Of a stretch of DNA of 64,000 nt, positions 38,237-47,868 are shown piece by piece. The notes under the pieces were generated by a model. It was not told the DNA's origin and did not search any database. It saw nothing but the letters and a program-made list of their open reading frames with translations. The position numbers and the translations under genes are program-made. Origin of the DNA: Dokdonella_A sp963758365 (GTDB lineage: Bacteria > Pseudomonadota > Gammaproteobacteria > Xanthomonadales > Rhodanobacteraceae); NCBI GenBank assembly GCA_963758365.1, contig CAVWVB010000001.1, positions 2,728,001 to 2,792,000 on the forward strand. The letters run 5' to 3'. Numbering within the stretch: the first letter of the stretch is position 1; every line of letters starts with the position of its first letter.

Positions 38237-39181
38237 ATGAAACGACGACAATTCCTCGGCACCGCCGCGATCGCCTCCGTAACCGCGATCGCAACCGCGC
38301 GCAATGTGCTTGCTGCCGCATCGACACCTGCCGAAGCGCCCGCAACCGCGCCAGCGCCGCCGATGGCCATGCGCACGATCCCGTCGAGTGGCGAGAAGCT
38401 GCCCGTCATCGGCATGGGTACTTCGGGCAGCTTCGAAATCGGCAGCGATGCCGACGAGCGCGAGGCGCGCCGCGAAGTGCTGCGCCGGTTCTTCGCGGGC
38501 GGCGGCAAGCTGATCGACACCGCACCCTCGTACGGCACTGCGGAAACCGTGCTCGGTGATCTGCTGACTGAACTGCAGCTGCGCGATCGCGCTTTCCTCG
38601 CGACCAAACTGTCCTCGACCGGACGCGACGCGGGCCGGGTCCAGTTCGAGCAGTCGCTCGCGCGCCTGCGTACCGACCGCATCGACCTGCTGCAGGTTCA
38701 CAACCTGCGCGACTGGCGCACCCAGCTCGCACTCGCGCGCGAACTGAAGCAGCAGGGCAAGGTGCGCTATGTCGGCCTCACCCACTTCCGCGACAGCGCG
38801 CAGGACGAGCTCGCCGAAGCGGTCAGGCAGTCGAAGCCCGATTTCCTGCAGATCAACTATTCGGTGACCCAGCGCAGCGCCGAGACGCGCGTGTTTCCAC
38901 TCGCGCGCGAATTCGGCGTCGCGGTGCTGGCAAATCGCAACTTCGACGATGGCGACCTGTTCGCGCGGGTCAAGGGCAAGCCGGTGCCGGAGTGGGCGGG
39001 CGCGACCGGCGCGACGTCGTGGGCGCAGCTGTTCCTGCGCTTCGCGCTCAGCGATCCGGCGGTGACGGTCGTGATCCCGGCGACCGGAAAACCCGATCGC
39101 GAGAACGACAACCTGCAGGCCGGCCACCACCCGCCGCTCGACGCGCAGCAGCGCGCGGCATTGATCGCCGCGGTCGGCTGA
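38237..39181 (+). CDS. Tat-exported aldo/keto reductase
   Basis: A 314-residue TIM-barrel NAD(P)H-dependent reductase. The N-terminus is a twin-arginine signal (MKRRQFLGTAAIASVTAIA, cleavage near ARNVLAAAS). All four catalytic AKR residues are in place: Asp94 and Tyr99 in LIDTAPSYG, Lys124 in ATKLSS, and His155 in LLQVHN. Tat export would let the enzyme fold with its nucleotide in the cytoplasm, but how the cofactor is recycled outside is unclear. It is divergent from the flavin amine oxidase and is followed after 19 nt by a transporter, likely in one operon. Confidence 0.88.
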   Translation: MKRRQFLGTAAIASVTAIATARNVLAAASTPAEAPATAPAPPMAMRTIPSSGEKLPVIGMGTSGSFEIGSDADEREARREVLRRFFAGGGKLIDTAPSYGTAETVLGDLLTELQLRDRAFLATKLSSTGRDAGRVQFEQSLARLRTDRIDLLQVHNLRDWRTQLALARELKQQGKVRYVGLTHFRDSAQDELAEAVRQSKPDFLQINYSVTQRSAETRVFPLAREFGVAVLANRNFDDGDLFARVKGKPVPEWAGATGATSWAQLFLRFALSDPAVTVVIPATGKPDRENDNLQAGHHPPLDAQQRAALIAAVG

Positions 39182-39200
39182 GGCCCGGTACTCGACGCGC

Positions 39201-40514
39201 ATGAAGGTGGCGACCGCCAGGCTGGTGCAGCGGCTGTTCGCGATCGAGGATCACGAGGCCGGTGCGGTGTGTTCCGGCATGCTCATGTTCCTGCTGCTGT
39301 TCACCGGCTACTTCATGCTGCGGCCGGTACGCGAAACGATGGGCATCGCCGGCGGCGTCGACAAGCTGCAATGGCTGTTCAGCGCGACCTTCGTCTGCAC
39401 GTTGCTTGCGCTGCCGCTGTTCGGCTGGCTCGCGGCCCGCGTCGCGCGTCGCCGCATCCTGCCCTGGCTGTATGCATTCTTCGCCGCCAATCTGTTCGCG
39501 TTCGCGCTCGGGTTCCACTTCGCGCCGGACAACATCTGGTTCGCACGCACCTTCTTCGTCTGGCTGTCGGTCTTCAACCTGATCGCGATTTCGGTCGCGT
39601 GGAGCGTGCTCGCCGACGTGTTCAGCGTCGCACAGGCCAAACGCCTGTTCGCGGTGATGGCCGGCGGCGCGAGCTTCGGCGGATTGCTCGGCCCGATCCT
39701 CGGCACCGTCCTGGTCGGACCGATCGGGCATGCCGGCCTACTCATACTGGCCGGACTGATGCTGCTCGGCGCGATCGCAGCCGCGCAGGCGTTGCGTGCT
39801 TCGCGGCAGCCCGATCCGCGCGATGCACGCGAGGCCACCGCGCGCCGCCCGCTCGGCGGCAGCCCGTTCGCGGGCGCCACGACGGTCATGCGTTCGCCCT
39901 ACCTGATCGGGATTGCGGTGTTCGTGCTGCTGCTCGCGAGCGTCACCACGTTCCTGTATTTCGAACAGGCGCAACTGGTCGCGCGGTATTTTCCCGATCG
40001 CGCCGACCAGACCCGGGTGTTCGGGATCATCGACACGATCGTGCAGACGCTTGCGATCCTGACCCAGCTGTTTCTGACCGGTCGCATCGCGCAGCGGCTC
40101 GGCGTCGGGGTCCTGCTCGTCGCGGTTCCGCTGCTGGTCGCGGGCGGATTCCTCTGGCTCGCGCTGAGCCCGACCTTTGCCGCATTCGCGGTGGTCATGG
40201 TGCTGCGCCGCGCCGGCGAATACGCATTCGTGCGTCCAGGCCGCGAGACGCTATTCACCGTGGTCAGCGACGAGGCCAAATACAAGGCGAAGAACTTCAT
40301 CGACACGGCCGTCTACCGCGGCGCCGACGCGCTGAGCGCGTGGGTCAACACGCTGATCACGCTGATCGCCGCGCATCCCGCGGTCGCGAGCGTGGTCGGT
40401 GCACTGCTGTCGCTCGGCTGGGCGGTCAATGGCGCATTGCTCGCGCGCGGCCAGCGGCGGCGCGCGGCGCAAACGCTGGCTGCGCCCGCTGTGCAGCCCG
40501 CGCCCGCGTCCTGA
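39201..40514 (+). CDS. Npt1/MFS-like transporter (NTP/NDP exchange transporter type)
   Basis: A 437-residue membrane protein with about 12 hydrophobic helices. The N-terminal FTGYFMLRPVRETMGIAGGV and AQAKRLFAVMAGGASFGGL, and the later RRAGEYAFVRPGRETLFTV, resemble proteins annotated as Npt1/Npt2 or TLC ATP/ADP carriers in free-living Lysobacterales. Nucleotide exchange is established only for intracellular bacteria, so the substrate here is open. The spacing of 19 nt after the Tat aldo/keto reductase gene indicates co-transcription. It might supply or recycle a nucleotide cofactor, but that is speculation. Confidence 0.8.
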   Translation: MKVATARLVQRLFAIEDHEAGAVCSGMLMFLLLFTGYFMLRPVRETMGIAGGVDKLQWLFSATFVCTLLALPLFGWLAARVARRRILPWLYAFFAANLFAFALGFHFAPDNIWFARTFFVWLSVFNLIAISVAWSVLADVFSVAQAKRLFAVMAGGASFGGLLGPILGTVLVGPIGHAGLLILAGLMLLGAIAAAQALRASRQPDPRDAREATARRPLGGSPFAGATTVMRSPYLIGIAVFVLLLASVTTFLYFEQAQLVARYFPDRADQTRVFGIIDTIVQTLAILTQLFLTGRIAQRLGVGVLLVAVPLLVAGGFLWLALSPTFAAFAVVMVLRRAGEYAFVRPGRETLFTVVSDEAKYKAKNFIDTAVYRGADALSAWVNTLITLIAAHPAVASVVGALLSLGWAVNGALLARGQRRRAAQTLAAPAVQPAPAS

Positions 40515-40621
40515 CTGCCGGCGCACGTGCAATCCGTGGGCGGCAGCGGCTTCGAAACGCGTGCCGCGATCCAATGCGCCGCCCACGCTCGCGTGACGCC
40601 GCCGCGACCGGCCCGGATCGT

Positions 40622-41083
40622 TCAGCCACCGACCGCTGCGATGCACTCGACCTCGACGCGTGCGCCGAGCGCGAGTCCGCTGCCCGCGAACGCGCTGCGC
40701 GCGGGGTAGCGTCCGTCGAAGAAGCCGCGGTAGACGTCGTTGAACGCGCCCCACTCCTTGATGTCGGCGAGCAGCACCGTGCATTTGACGAGGTCGCCCA
40801 TCGTGTGACCGTGCGCGGCGAGCAGGTCCTTGATGTTCTGCATCGTCTGGCGCGCCTCGGGCGCGATGCCACCGGGCACGAGCTTGCCGGTTGCCGGATC
40901 GATGCCGATCTGGCCGGACAGGTACAGCGTATGGTCGAGGCGCACCGCCTGCGAAAACGGATAGCCCGACGCCTTGGCCTTGTCCGAGTTGATGAACTCG
41001 ACGTCGGGCCTGGACGCCGCGTGCGCGCACAGCGGCACGATCAGTGCGGCAGCGACGAGAAACGGCAAAAACTTTGCGCTCAT
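40622..41083 (-). CDS. Exported RidA family (imine/enamine deaminase) protein
   Basis: A 153-residue RidA/YER057c/UK114 protein with a signal peptide (KFLPFLVAAALIVPLCAHAA, cleavage near residue 23). Family motifs include GYPFSQAVRLDHTLYLSGQI, TMQNIKDLLAAHG and YPARSAFAG. Arg129 in that last motif corresponds to the Arg105 of E. coli RidA needed for imine hydrolysis, so activity is predicted. Most RidA proteins are cytoplasmic; this one should act in the periplasm. It is on the minus strand, convergent with the transporter gene (107-nt gap), and close to the exported amine oxidase whose imine products it could hydrolyse. Confidence 0.88.
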   Translation of the reverse strand: MSAKFLPFLVAAALIVPLCAHAASRPDVEFINSDKAKASGYPFSQAVRLDHTLYLSGQIGIDPATGKLVPGGIAPEARQTMQNIKDLLAAHGHTMGDLVKCTVLLADIKEWGAFNDVYRGFFDGRYPARSAFAGSGLALGARVEVECIAAVGG

Positions 41084-41563
41084 GAAATGGCTCCTGTGGT
41101 TCGGGTGAACGGGCGCGTGCAGGGACTTGCCGCGCATGCATTGTCTCTCACGCAGCGTATCGACCGGCAGTGTCCGCCCGATGTGCCAGCGAAACAACTC
41201 GCGACGGCAGGGCCACCCACGCGAGCGGCGTGACAGCGCTCGCCGGCGCGGGCAGGTAGACAAGCCGAGCGCACCGAAGCAACCACTCTGGGTCGCGGGC
41301 CGATTTGCCACCCGGAGCCCGCCCGACTAGCCATGACCCGGCGCGCTCCTTGCCGTCAGGGCCACCGCAGCCGCTGATTCCGCGGTTTGCACGCGCGCGG
41401 ATCGTCGTGACTCGTGTCGCAAATGCGCCACGGATGGCGTTGCTCGTAGGTGCAGCAACCCTGCCGACAGCACTCGAGACACTGCTCACGGAATCGTTGC
41501 TCCCGGCAGGTCGCGCTGCACCATCACGATGCGTTTCACGACGTCTTAGGACATGGAGGCAAC
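41084..41563. other. Intergenic region between ridA and the DHH/DKN repeat gene
   Basis: A 480-nt gap between divergent genes. Short open frames occur on both strands but have no ribosome site or recognisable product. The 3' end has an ATGGAGGCAAC ribosome site for the gene at 41564. Promoters for both genes should lie here, but no convincing -35/-10 pair was found. Confidence 0.5.
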
Positions 41564-42409
41564 ATGTACACGAAATCCAGACTCACTCTTGCAGTACTTC
41601 TGCTTAGCGCGGCATGCATGAGCCGCTTGGCGACGGCGGAAAATCTTCAAGGCAACGCGAAGGGCTTCATCACCCCGGATCTGGGCCTCACCCAGAACGG
41701 GGCACCGCTGCTGCAGTCCTTCTACTTTCGTTTCACCAAGGACGATCATCACTTCGGCGCCATCGAAGTCGTGCCCAACGTGCCTGCCGCCAACAAGGCA
41801 AGCCTCGGCTACAGCGACAAGAACCGCGACGACCCGTACTTCTACAACATCACCTTCGCGCCGTATTTCGGCGAGATCTTTCGCCGTACCGAAGGGCGGG
41901 AATTCTGCAAGGGCAGCTGCACGTACCCCATACAGGGTCCTGCCAACCGGGCCGACTACGTGTTCGTGCTACGCGGCTTCTACATTTACTATTACGGCGG
42001 CGACCATCACATCGACCAGATCAGGGTCCAGGAGAGCAACGGCCTGGTCACGGTTGCCTTGAACGATAAGAACGACGACGACAGGTTCCTCGTGGACCTG
42101 CACTATGCCTACATTCCGAAGTCCCGCTTTTCGGCCGTCGAAGAGGTGTCAGGGACGGCCAAAGGCGGGCAGAGGATGACGATCCCCGGCGGAACCGCGG
42201 TAATCCGCGGGTTCAACTTCGATTTCAAGAAGGACGACCATCACATCAAGGACATCGGCGTCGTCATGAACGGTGGCGGACGCCTCGAGGTGTATTACGG
42301 CGACAAGAACCAGGACGATCCGTTCGACTGGCACGTCCAGTACGCCGTCCTCGGGCCGTCGCTGCGGCGGCCGCCCGTTGCGGACCCACGGCCTGCGATT
42401 ACCGACTAG
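41564..42409 (+). CDS. Exported protein with three DHH/DKN repeats, function unknown
   Basis: A 281-residue protein with a signal peptide (residues 1-25, LTLAVLLLSAACMSRLATAE). Three copies of one unit of about 48 residues are visible at roughly 52-101, 138-184 and 216-263. Each has an aromatic strand, then DHH (61-63, 147-149, 225-227) followed by [IF]xx[IV], and 21-24 residues later a DKNxDD motif (85-90, 168-173, 247-252) and an aromatic strand. DKNxDD resembles acidic Ca-binding loops. Between units 1 and 2 lies a Cys pair (CKGSC). No family was recognised. The composition (Asp, Lys, Tyr, Asn-rich) differs from the Ala/Arg-rich neighbours. A bidirectional terminator follows. Confidence 0.78.
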   Translation: MYTKSRLTLAVLLLSAACMSRLATAENLQGNAKGFITPDLGLTQNGAPLLQSFYFRFTKDDHHFGAIEVVPNVPAANKASLGYSDKNRDDPYFYNITFAPYFGEIFRRTEGREFCKGSCTYPIQGPANRADYVFVLRGFYIYYYGGDHHIDQIRVQESNGLVTVALNDKNDDDRFLVDLHYAYIPKSRFSAVEEVSGTAKGGQRMTIPGGTAVIRGFNFDFKKDDHHIKDIGVVMNGGGRLEVYYGDKNQDDPFDWHVQYAVLGPSLRRPPVADPRPAITD

Positions 42410-42493
42410 GCGTCCTGTTGCGCCGCGCTGGAACGAACCATGATCGATCGCCATTGCAGGGACGATGCCTGTCTGCGCGGTGCGCAAAACATG

Positions 42494-42520
42494 AAAGCCC
42501 CGCATCGCTGCGGGGCTTTT
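42494..42520. terminator. Bidirectional rho-independent terminator
   Basis: A perfect 11-bp stem, AAAGCCCCGCA and TGCGGGGCTTT, closes a TCGC loop and is followed by a T on the plus strand. It lies between the plus-strand DHH/DKN gene (ends 42409) and the minus-strand groEL (ends 42611). The minus strand also has T-rich sequence after the stem, so it can serve both convergent genes. This is the clearest intrinsic terminator in the window. Confidence 0.85.
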
Positions 42521-42610
42521 CTCGAATCTGCATCAGGAGCGGAGTTCTGTCGGCAAGCGCGGCCACCGATGGCCGCGCTTGCTGCTGCGCTCGGCACGAC
42601 GCACGGGTGA

Positions 42611-44266
<1,656 letters not shown>

Positions 44267-44275
44267 GGTGAAACT

Positions 44276-44400
44276 CCGGGATTCGGGATTGGGGTTTTGC
44301 GATTGGGTTCAGAGCAGGAGCGTATGGACTCGGGTCGGATCGGGATCGGCGCGCAGCTGCGGCGCTATGCGAATCGCGGATCTGGAATCCCGAATCCCGG
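44276..44400. repeat. Inverted-repeat element between groES and groEL
   Basis: The 15-nt arm CCGGGATTCGGGATT (44276-44290) is perfectly repeated in inverse orientation as AATCCCGAATCCCGG (44386-44400), with 95 nt between. Reading each arm inward, both also have GCGATT after 8 nt. The element fills almost the whole groES-groEL gap and would form a long hairpin in the mRNA. Similar arms occur upstream of rdgB, accB, accC, prmA and purD. Confidence 0.75.
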
Positions 44401-44405
44401 CTCGA

Positions 44406-44696
44406 TCACTTCTCGACGACCGCGACGAGGTCTTCCTCGCGCATGACCAGCAGTTCCTCGCCGTCGATCTTGATTTCGGTGCCGGAGTACTTGCCGAACA
44501 GCACGATGTCGCCGACCTTGACCGCGATCGGGCGGACCTTGCCGTCTTCGAGAATCTTGCCGGTGCCGGCGGCGATGACCTCGCCCTTGATCGGCTTTTC
44601 GGCAGCGGCGTCCGGGATCACGATGCCGCCGGCCGATTTGGTCTCGGCTTCCAGGCGCTTGATGATGACGCGGTCATGCAACGGGCGAAGCTTCAT
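44406..44696 (-). CDS. groES: Co-chaperonin GroES (10 kDa subunit)
   Basis: A 96-residue co-chaperonin that caps GroEL. The sequence MKLRPLHDRVIIKRLEAETK, the mobile loop (KSAGGIVIPDAAAEKP) and the end LLVMREEDLVAVVEK are canonical. A GGAGG lies just upstream of the ATG in the minus-strand leader. It is the first gene of the groES-groEL operon; a CIRCE-type operator lies 50-76 nt upstream of its start. Confidence 0.98.
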   Translation of the reverse strand: MKLRPLHDRVIIKRLEAETKSAGGIVIPDAAAEKPIKGEVIAAGTGKILEDGKVRPIAVKVGDIVLFGKYSGTEIKIDGEELLVMREEDLVAVVEK

Positions 44697-44745
44697 TGGA
44701 GGGTCTCCGTCAACAGGTTGATACGAAAGGGTTTTTCAGAAACTG

Positions 44746-44772
44746 TTAGCAATCGGTCTTGCTGAGTGCCAA
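44746..44772 (-). promoter_or_regulatory. CIRCE operator (HrcA site), slightly degenerate
   Basis: On the minus strand the site reads TTGGCACTC, nine bases, GATTGCTAA. The consensus CIRCE is TTAGCACTC-N9-GAGTGCTAA, so each half differs at one position and the 9-nt spacer is exact. It is 50-76 nt upstream of the groES ATG, where HrcA would block transcription under normal temperature. hrcA itself is not in the window. TTGGCA within it could act as a -35 box, but no good -10 was identified. Confidence 0.85.
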
Positions 44773-44786
44773 GTTTAGCGACGAAG

Positions 44787-44807
44787 CACCCCCAAAAAAA
44801 GGGGGTG
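44787..44807. repeat. Hairpin with A7/T7 loop upstream of groES
   Basis: CACCCCC, seven A, GGGGGTG: a perfect 7-bp stem whose loop is a homopolymer (A7 on plus, T7 on minus). It is 15 nt from the CIRCE operator in the divergent groES/cutA region. It lacks a trailing T run, so it is not a normal terminator. The function is unknown; it may be an upstream DNA element for the groES promoter. Confidence 0.5.
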
Positions 44808-44919
44808 ACGGCGTGCCTCACAGATGACTGCGCCGACTCCGATTTCAAGGGGTGCGGGGCGTGGACGCCTTCGAATCGATGCCGGAGCGTGTGCGATCAT
44901 CCGCGGCTCGCCTTCGACC

Positions 44920-45243
44920 GTGCCGCCTGTGACCGCCCTGATCGCCCATTGCAGCTGCCCCGACGCCGCCACCGCCGCGCGCATCGCGCGCGTGCTGGTC
45001 GAGGAGCGCCTCGCCGCCTGCGTGCAGGTGGTGCCTGGCCTGACTTCGACCTATCGCTGGCAGGGCGAGGTGCAGTCCGCGAGCGAAGTCCTGCTGCTGA
45101 TCAAGACATCGCGCGCGCGCCTGGATGCGTTGAAATCACGTCTGCCCGCCTTGCATCCGTACGATCTGCCCGAATTGATCGCGCTGGATGCGTGCGACGG
45201 CCTCGGGCCGTATCTGGCATGGATCGCCGCCGAGACCCGATGA
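44920..45243 (+). CDS. cutA: Divalent cation tolerance protein CutA
   Basis: A 107-residue trimeric PII-like protein linked to copper tolerance in E. coli. The family pattern is clear: ALIAHCSCPDAATAARIARV, EERLAACVQVVPGLTSTYRW, EVLLLIKTSRARLDALKSRL and HPYDLPELIAL. The start is uncertain: GTG at 44920 or 44929 matches the family length, whereas an ATG at 44824 would add about 32 unrelated residues. It precedes dsbD by 70 nt, a common order in gammaproteobacteria, so the two are probably co-transcribed. The physiological role of CutA remains debated. Confidence 0.9.
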   Translation: MPPVTALIAHCSCPDAATAARIARVLVEERLAACVQVVPGLTSTYRWQGEVQSASEVLLLIKTSRARLDALKSRLPALHPYDLPELIALDACDGLGPYLAWIAAETR

Positions 45244-45313
45244 ACGCCGTGCAAGCGATGCGGTCCAAGCGCGGTCATCGCTGGACGATGCCACCGACCC
45301 GGAGGTTGACTTG

Positions 45314-47749
45314 ATGCGCATGCTGATCGCCGGCCTCGCCGCCCTGTCCTGTCTTGCCGGCGCGGCGCGGGCGCAAACGGCCGACGATCTGCTTGCGGTC
45401 GAGCAGGCGTTTGCGCTGAGCGCGCATGTCGCCACACCGGGCGAGATCGCGTTGCACTGGACGATCGCACCCGACTACTACCTGTACCGCTCGCGGATCA
45501 AGGCCAGGTCAGCGCAGGCGGGCGTGGCGCTCGGCGCGATCGACCTGCCGGACGGCACGAGGAAGCACGACGAGTTCCTCGGCGAGGTCGAGATCTATCA
45601 CGGTTCGCTCGACGCGCGTCTGCCCTATACGCTGAGCGACACGGCGGCACGCGCCGTGACCGTGACCGTGATTGCCCAGGGCTGCCACGAGACCGATCCG
45701 AAAGTCTGTTACCCGCCGCATCCGACCACGCTGACCCTGGACCTTCAGGGAACCGTCGCGGCAGTACCTTCGAGCACGCTCGCTACGGGCTCGCAGGCAA
45801 CCGCTGCTCTGCCACGCCTGAATTTGAGCGCGGACGCGGTCGCAGGCGTTCCGGCCACGCTGTCCGCACCACCGCCCGCATTCAATCTGGGCGGCCCCGC
45901 GGGCGCCGCCGACAACGCACCGCTGCCGCCCGAGCAGGCGTTCGTGTTCGAGGCAATCGCGGCGAGTCCGACCTCGATCCTCGCGCGCTGGACCATGCCC
46001 AAGGGCTACTACCTGTATCGCGACAAGAGCGTGCTGCGGCTCGCCGCGGGCAACGGGGTCGAACTCGGCCAGCCGCGCTGGCCCGCCGGAGTCGCGCACA
46101 GCGACGAGCATTTCGGTACGGTCACGGTCTACTTCGATCAGGTCGAGCTGCCGATCCCGCTCGTGCGCCAACGCGGCGCCGCGCAGGCGATCACCCTGCA
46201 CGCCGAATACCAGGGCTGCCAGGACAACGGCATCTGCTATCCGGTCATGCAGCGCGATGTCGCGATCGAACTGCCGGCGGCGACGCCACAGCAACTGGGC
46301 GCGGCCAACGCCGCGCTTGCCGCGGCGGCACCCGACGCGGCGCCTCAAGGCCCGGACTCCGCCCCGTCTCACGCTGTGCCACAGGATACGCACGCGAACG
46401 GTGATGCGGCCCCGACCGCTTCGGCGCGGACGAAACGCACCGCCGCGGGCGGGTCCGAAGAGCAGGTGCTCGCCGCGGACCTGTCCGGCAACCGCCTGCT
46501 CGCGCTGCTCTCGTTCTTCGGTTTCGGGCTGCTGCTCGCATTCACGCCCTGCGTGTTCCCGATGATCCCGATCCTGTCCGGGATCATCGCGGGCTCGGGC
46601 GCGAGCGTGACCACGCGGCGCGCATTCGTGCTGTCGCTCGTCTACGTGCTGGCGACCTGCGTGGTATTCACGCTCGCGGGCGTCGTCGCCGGACTCGCGG
46701 GCGCGAACCTGCAGGCTGCGTTCCAGAAGCCCTGGATCCTGTGCAGTTTCGCGGTCCTGTTCGTGCTGCTCGCGCTCAGCATGTTCGGCTTCTACGAGCT
46801 GCAGCTGCCGGCGTCCTGGCAAACGCGGATCGCGCGCATCAGCAACCGCCAGAAGAGCGGCTCGCTGATCGGGGTCGCGATCATGGGCCTGCTGTCCGCA
46901 TTGATCGTCGGCCCCTGCGTCGCGCCGCCGCTGGCCGCCGCGGTGCTCTACATCAGCCAGACCCGCGATCCGCTGTTCGGCGGTCTCGCGCTGTTCGTGC
47001 TGAGCCTCGGCATGGGTGCGCCGCTGGTCGTGTTCGGCACCGCGGCGGGAAGGCTGCTGCCGCGCGCGGGCGCCTGGATGGATGCGGTCAAGGCCGTGTT
47101 CGGCGTGCTGTTCCTCGCGCTCGCGATATGGATGCTCGCGCGCTTTCTCGACGGATTGTGGATCATGTTGATGAGCGGGACCCTGCTGATCGCTTCGGCG
47201 ATCTATCTCGGCGCGCTCGAGCGGCTGCCCGAGCAGGCATCGGGCTGGCGCCGGCTGGGCAAGGCGCTGGGCGTGATCCTGCTGGTCGCCGGGGCGGCCG
47301 AACTCGTCGGCGCCGCGGCTGGCGGCCGCGACGTGACCCAGCCGCTGGCCGGGCTGACCGGCGGCGGTGATCAGCACGCACGCAGCGACCATCTCGCATT
47401 CCGCACGATCAAGTCGGTGGCCGATCTCGACCGCGAACTGGACGCCGCGCGCGCATCCGCGCAACCGGTCATGCTCGATTTCTACGCGGACTGGTGCGTG
47501 AGCTGCAAGGAGATGGAGAAATTCACGTTCACGCGGCCGCAGGTGCACGACGCGCTAGCCGGCTTCGTGCTGCTCAAGGCCGACGTGACCCCGAACGACG
47601 CGACCGACCAGGCCCTGTTGCAGCATTTCGGACTGTTCGGACCGCCCGCCACGCTGTTCTTCGTCGCAGGCGAAGAGAAGCGCGCCTTGCGCCTGATCGG
47701 TTTCGAGAACGCGGACGCGTTCGCCGCACGCGTCGCCAGGGTTCGATGA
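45314..47749 (+). CDS. dsbD: Thiol:disulfide interchange protein DsbD with duplicated alpha domain
   Basis: An 811-residue inner-membrane reductant transporter that passes electrons from cytoplasmic thioredoxin to periplasmic proteins. After a signal peptide (1-20) there are two N-terminal alpha domains instead of one: residues about 30-150 (Cys124/Cys132, in QGCHETDPKVCYPP) and about 205-322 (Cys302/Cys308, in QGCQDNGICYP). The eight-helix beta domain has one Cys in FTPCVFPM and one in GPCVAPPLA. The C-terminal thioredoxin-like gamma domain has CVSC (728-731). Only the second alpha domain has the normal C-x5-C spacing; the first has C-x7-C. E. coli DsbD has 565 residues. A GGAGG about 9 nt upstream fixes the start. 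Confidence 0.93.
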   Translation: MRMLIAGLAALSCLAGAARAQTADDLLAVEQAFALSAHVATPGEIALHWTIAPDYYLYRSRIKARSAQAGVALGAIDLPDGTRKHDEFLGEVEIYHGSLDARLPYTLSDTAARAVTVTVIAQGCHETDPKVCYPPHPTTLTLDLQGTVAAVPSSTLATGSQATAALPRLNLSADAVAGVPATLSAPPPAFNLGGPAGAADNAPLPPEQAFVFEAIAASPTSILARWTMPKGYYLYRDKSVLRLAAGNGVELGQPRWPAGVAHSDEHFGTVTVYFDQVELPIPLVRQRGAAQAITLHAEYQGCQDNGICYPVMQRDVAIELPAATPQQLGAANAALAAAAPDAAPQGPDSAPSHAVPQDTHANGDAAPTASARTKRTAAGGSEEQVLAADLSGNRLLALLSFFGFGLLLAFTPCVFPMIPILSGIIAGSGASVTTRRAFVLSLVYVLATCVVFTLAGVVAGLAGANLQAAFQKPWILCSFAVLFVLLALSMFGFYELQLPASWQTRIARISNRQKSGSLIGVAIMGLLSALIVGPCVAPPLAAAVLYISQTRDPLFGGLALFVLSLGMGAPLVVFGTAAGRLLPRAGAWMDAVKAVFGVLFLALAIWMLARFLDGLWIMLMSGTLLIASAIYLGALERLPEQASGWRRLGKALGVILLVAGAAELVGAAAGGRDVTQPLAGLTGGGDQHARSDHLAFRTIKSVADLDRELDAARASAQPVMLDFYADWCVSCKEMEKFTFTRPQVHDALAGFVLLKADVTPNDATDQALLQHFGLFGPPATLFFVAGEEKRALRLIGFENADAFAARVARVR

Positions 47750-47868
47750 GCGCAGGCGTGATCCTCGAACGCGACCGCGAGGCTCGACGTGCGGGCCGGA
47801 GCGGCAACGACCGTCGGTGCATCGTCGCAGGCGGCGCGCGGACAACGGATCGCGCCTGAGGGCCGCCG

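Noticed and set aside
34954..38682. A 1242-codon open frame on the minus strand
   Set aside because: It runs antisense through the second beta-helix gene and out of frame across the flavin oxidase. Its product is Arg/Ala/Asp-rich without motifs. Long spurious frames are expected in this GC-rich DNA.
45188..45313. Upstream in-frame extension of DsbD
   Set aside because: It overlaps cutA in another frame; a signal peptide and ribosome site define the start at 45314.
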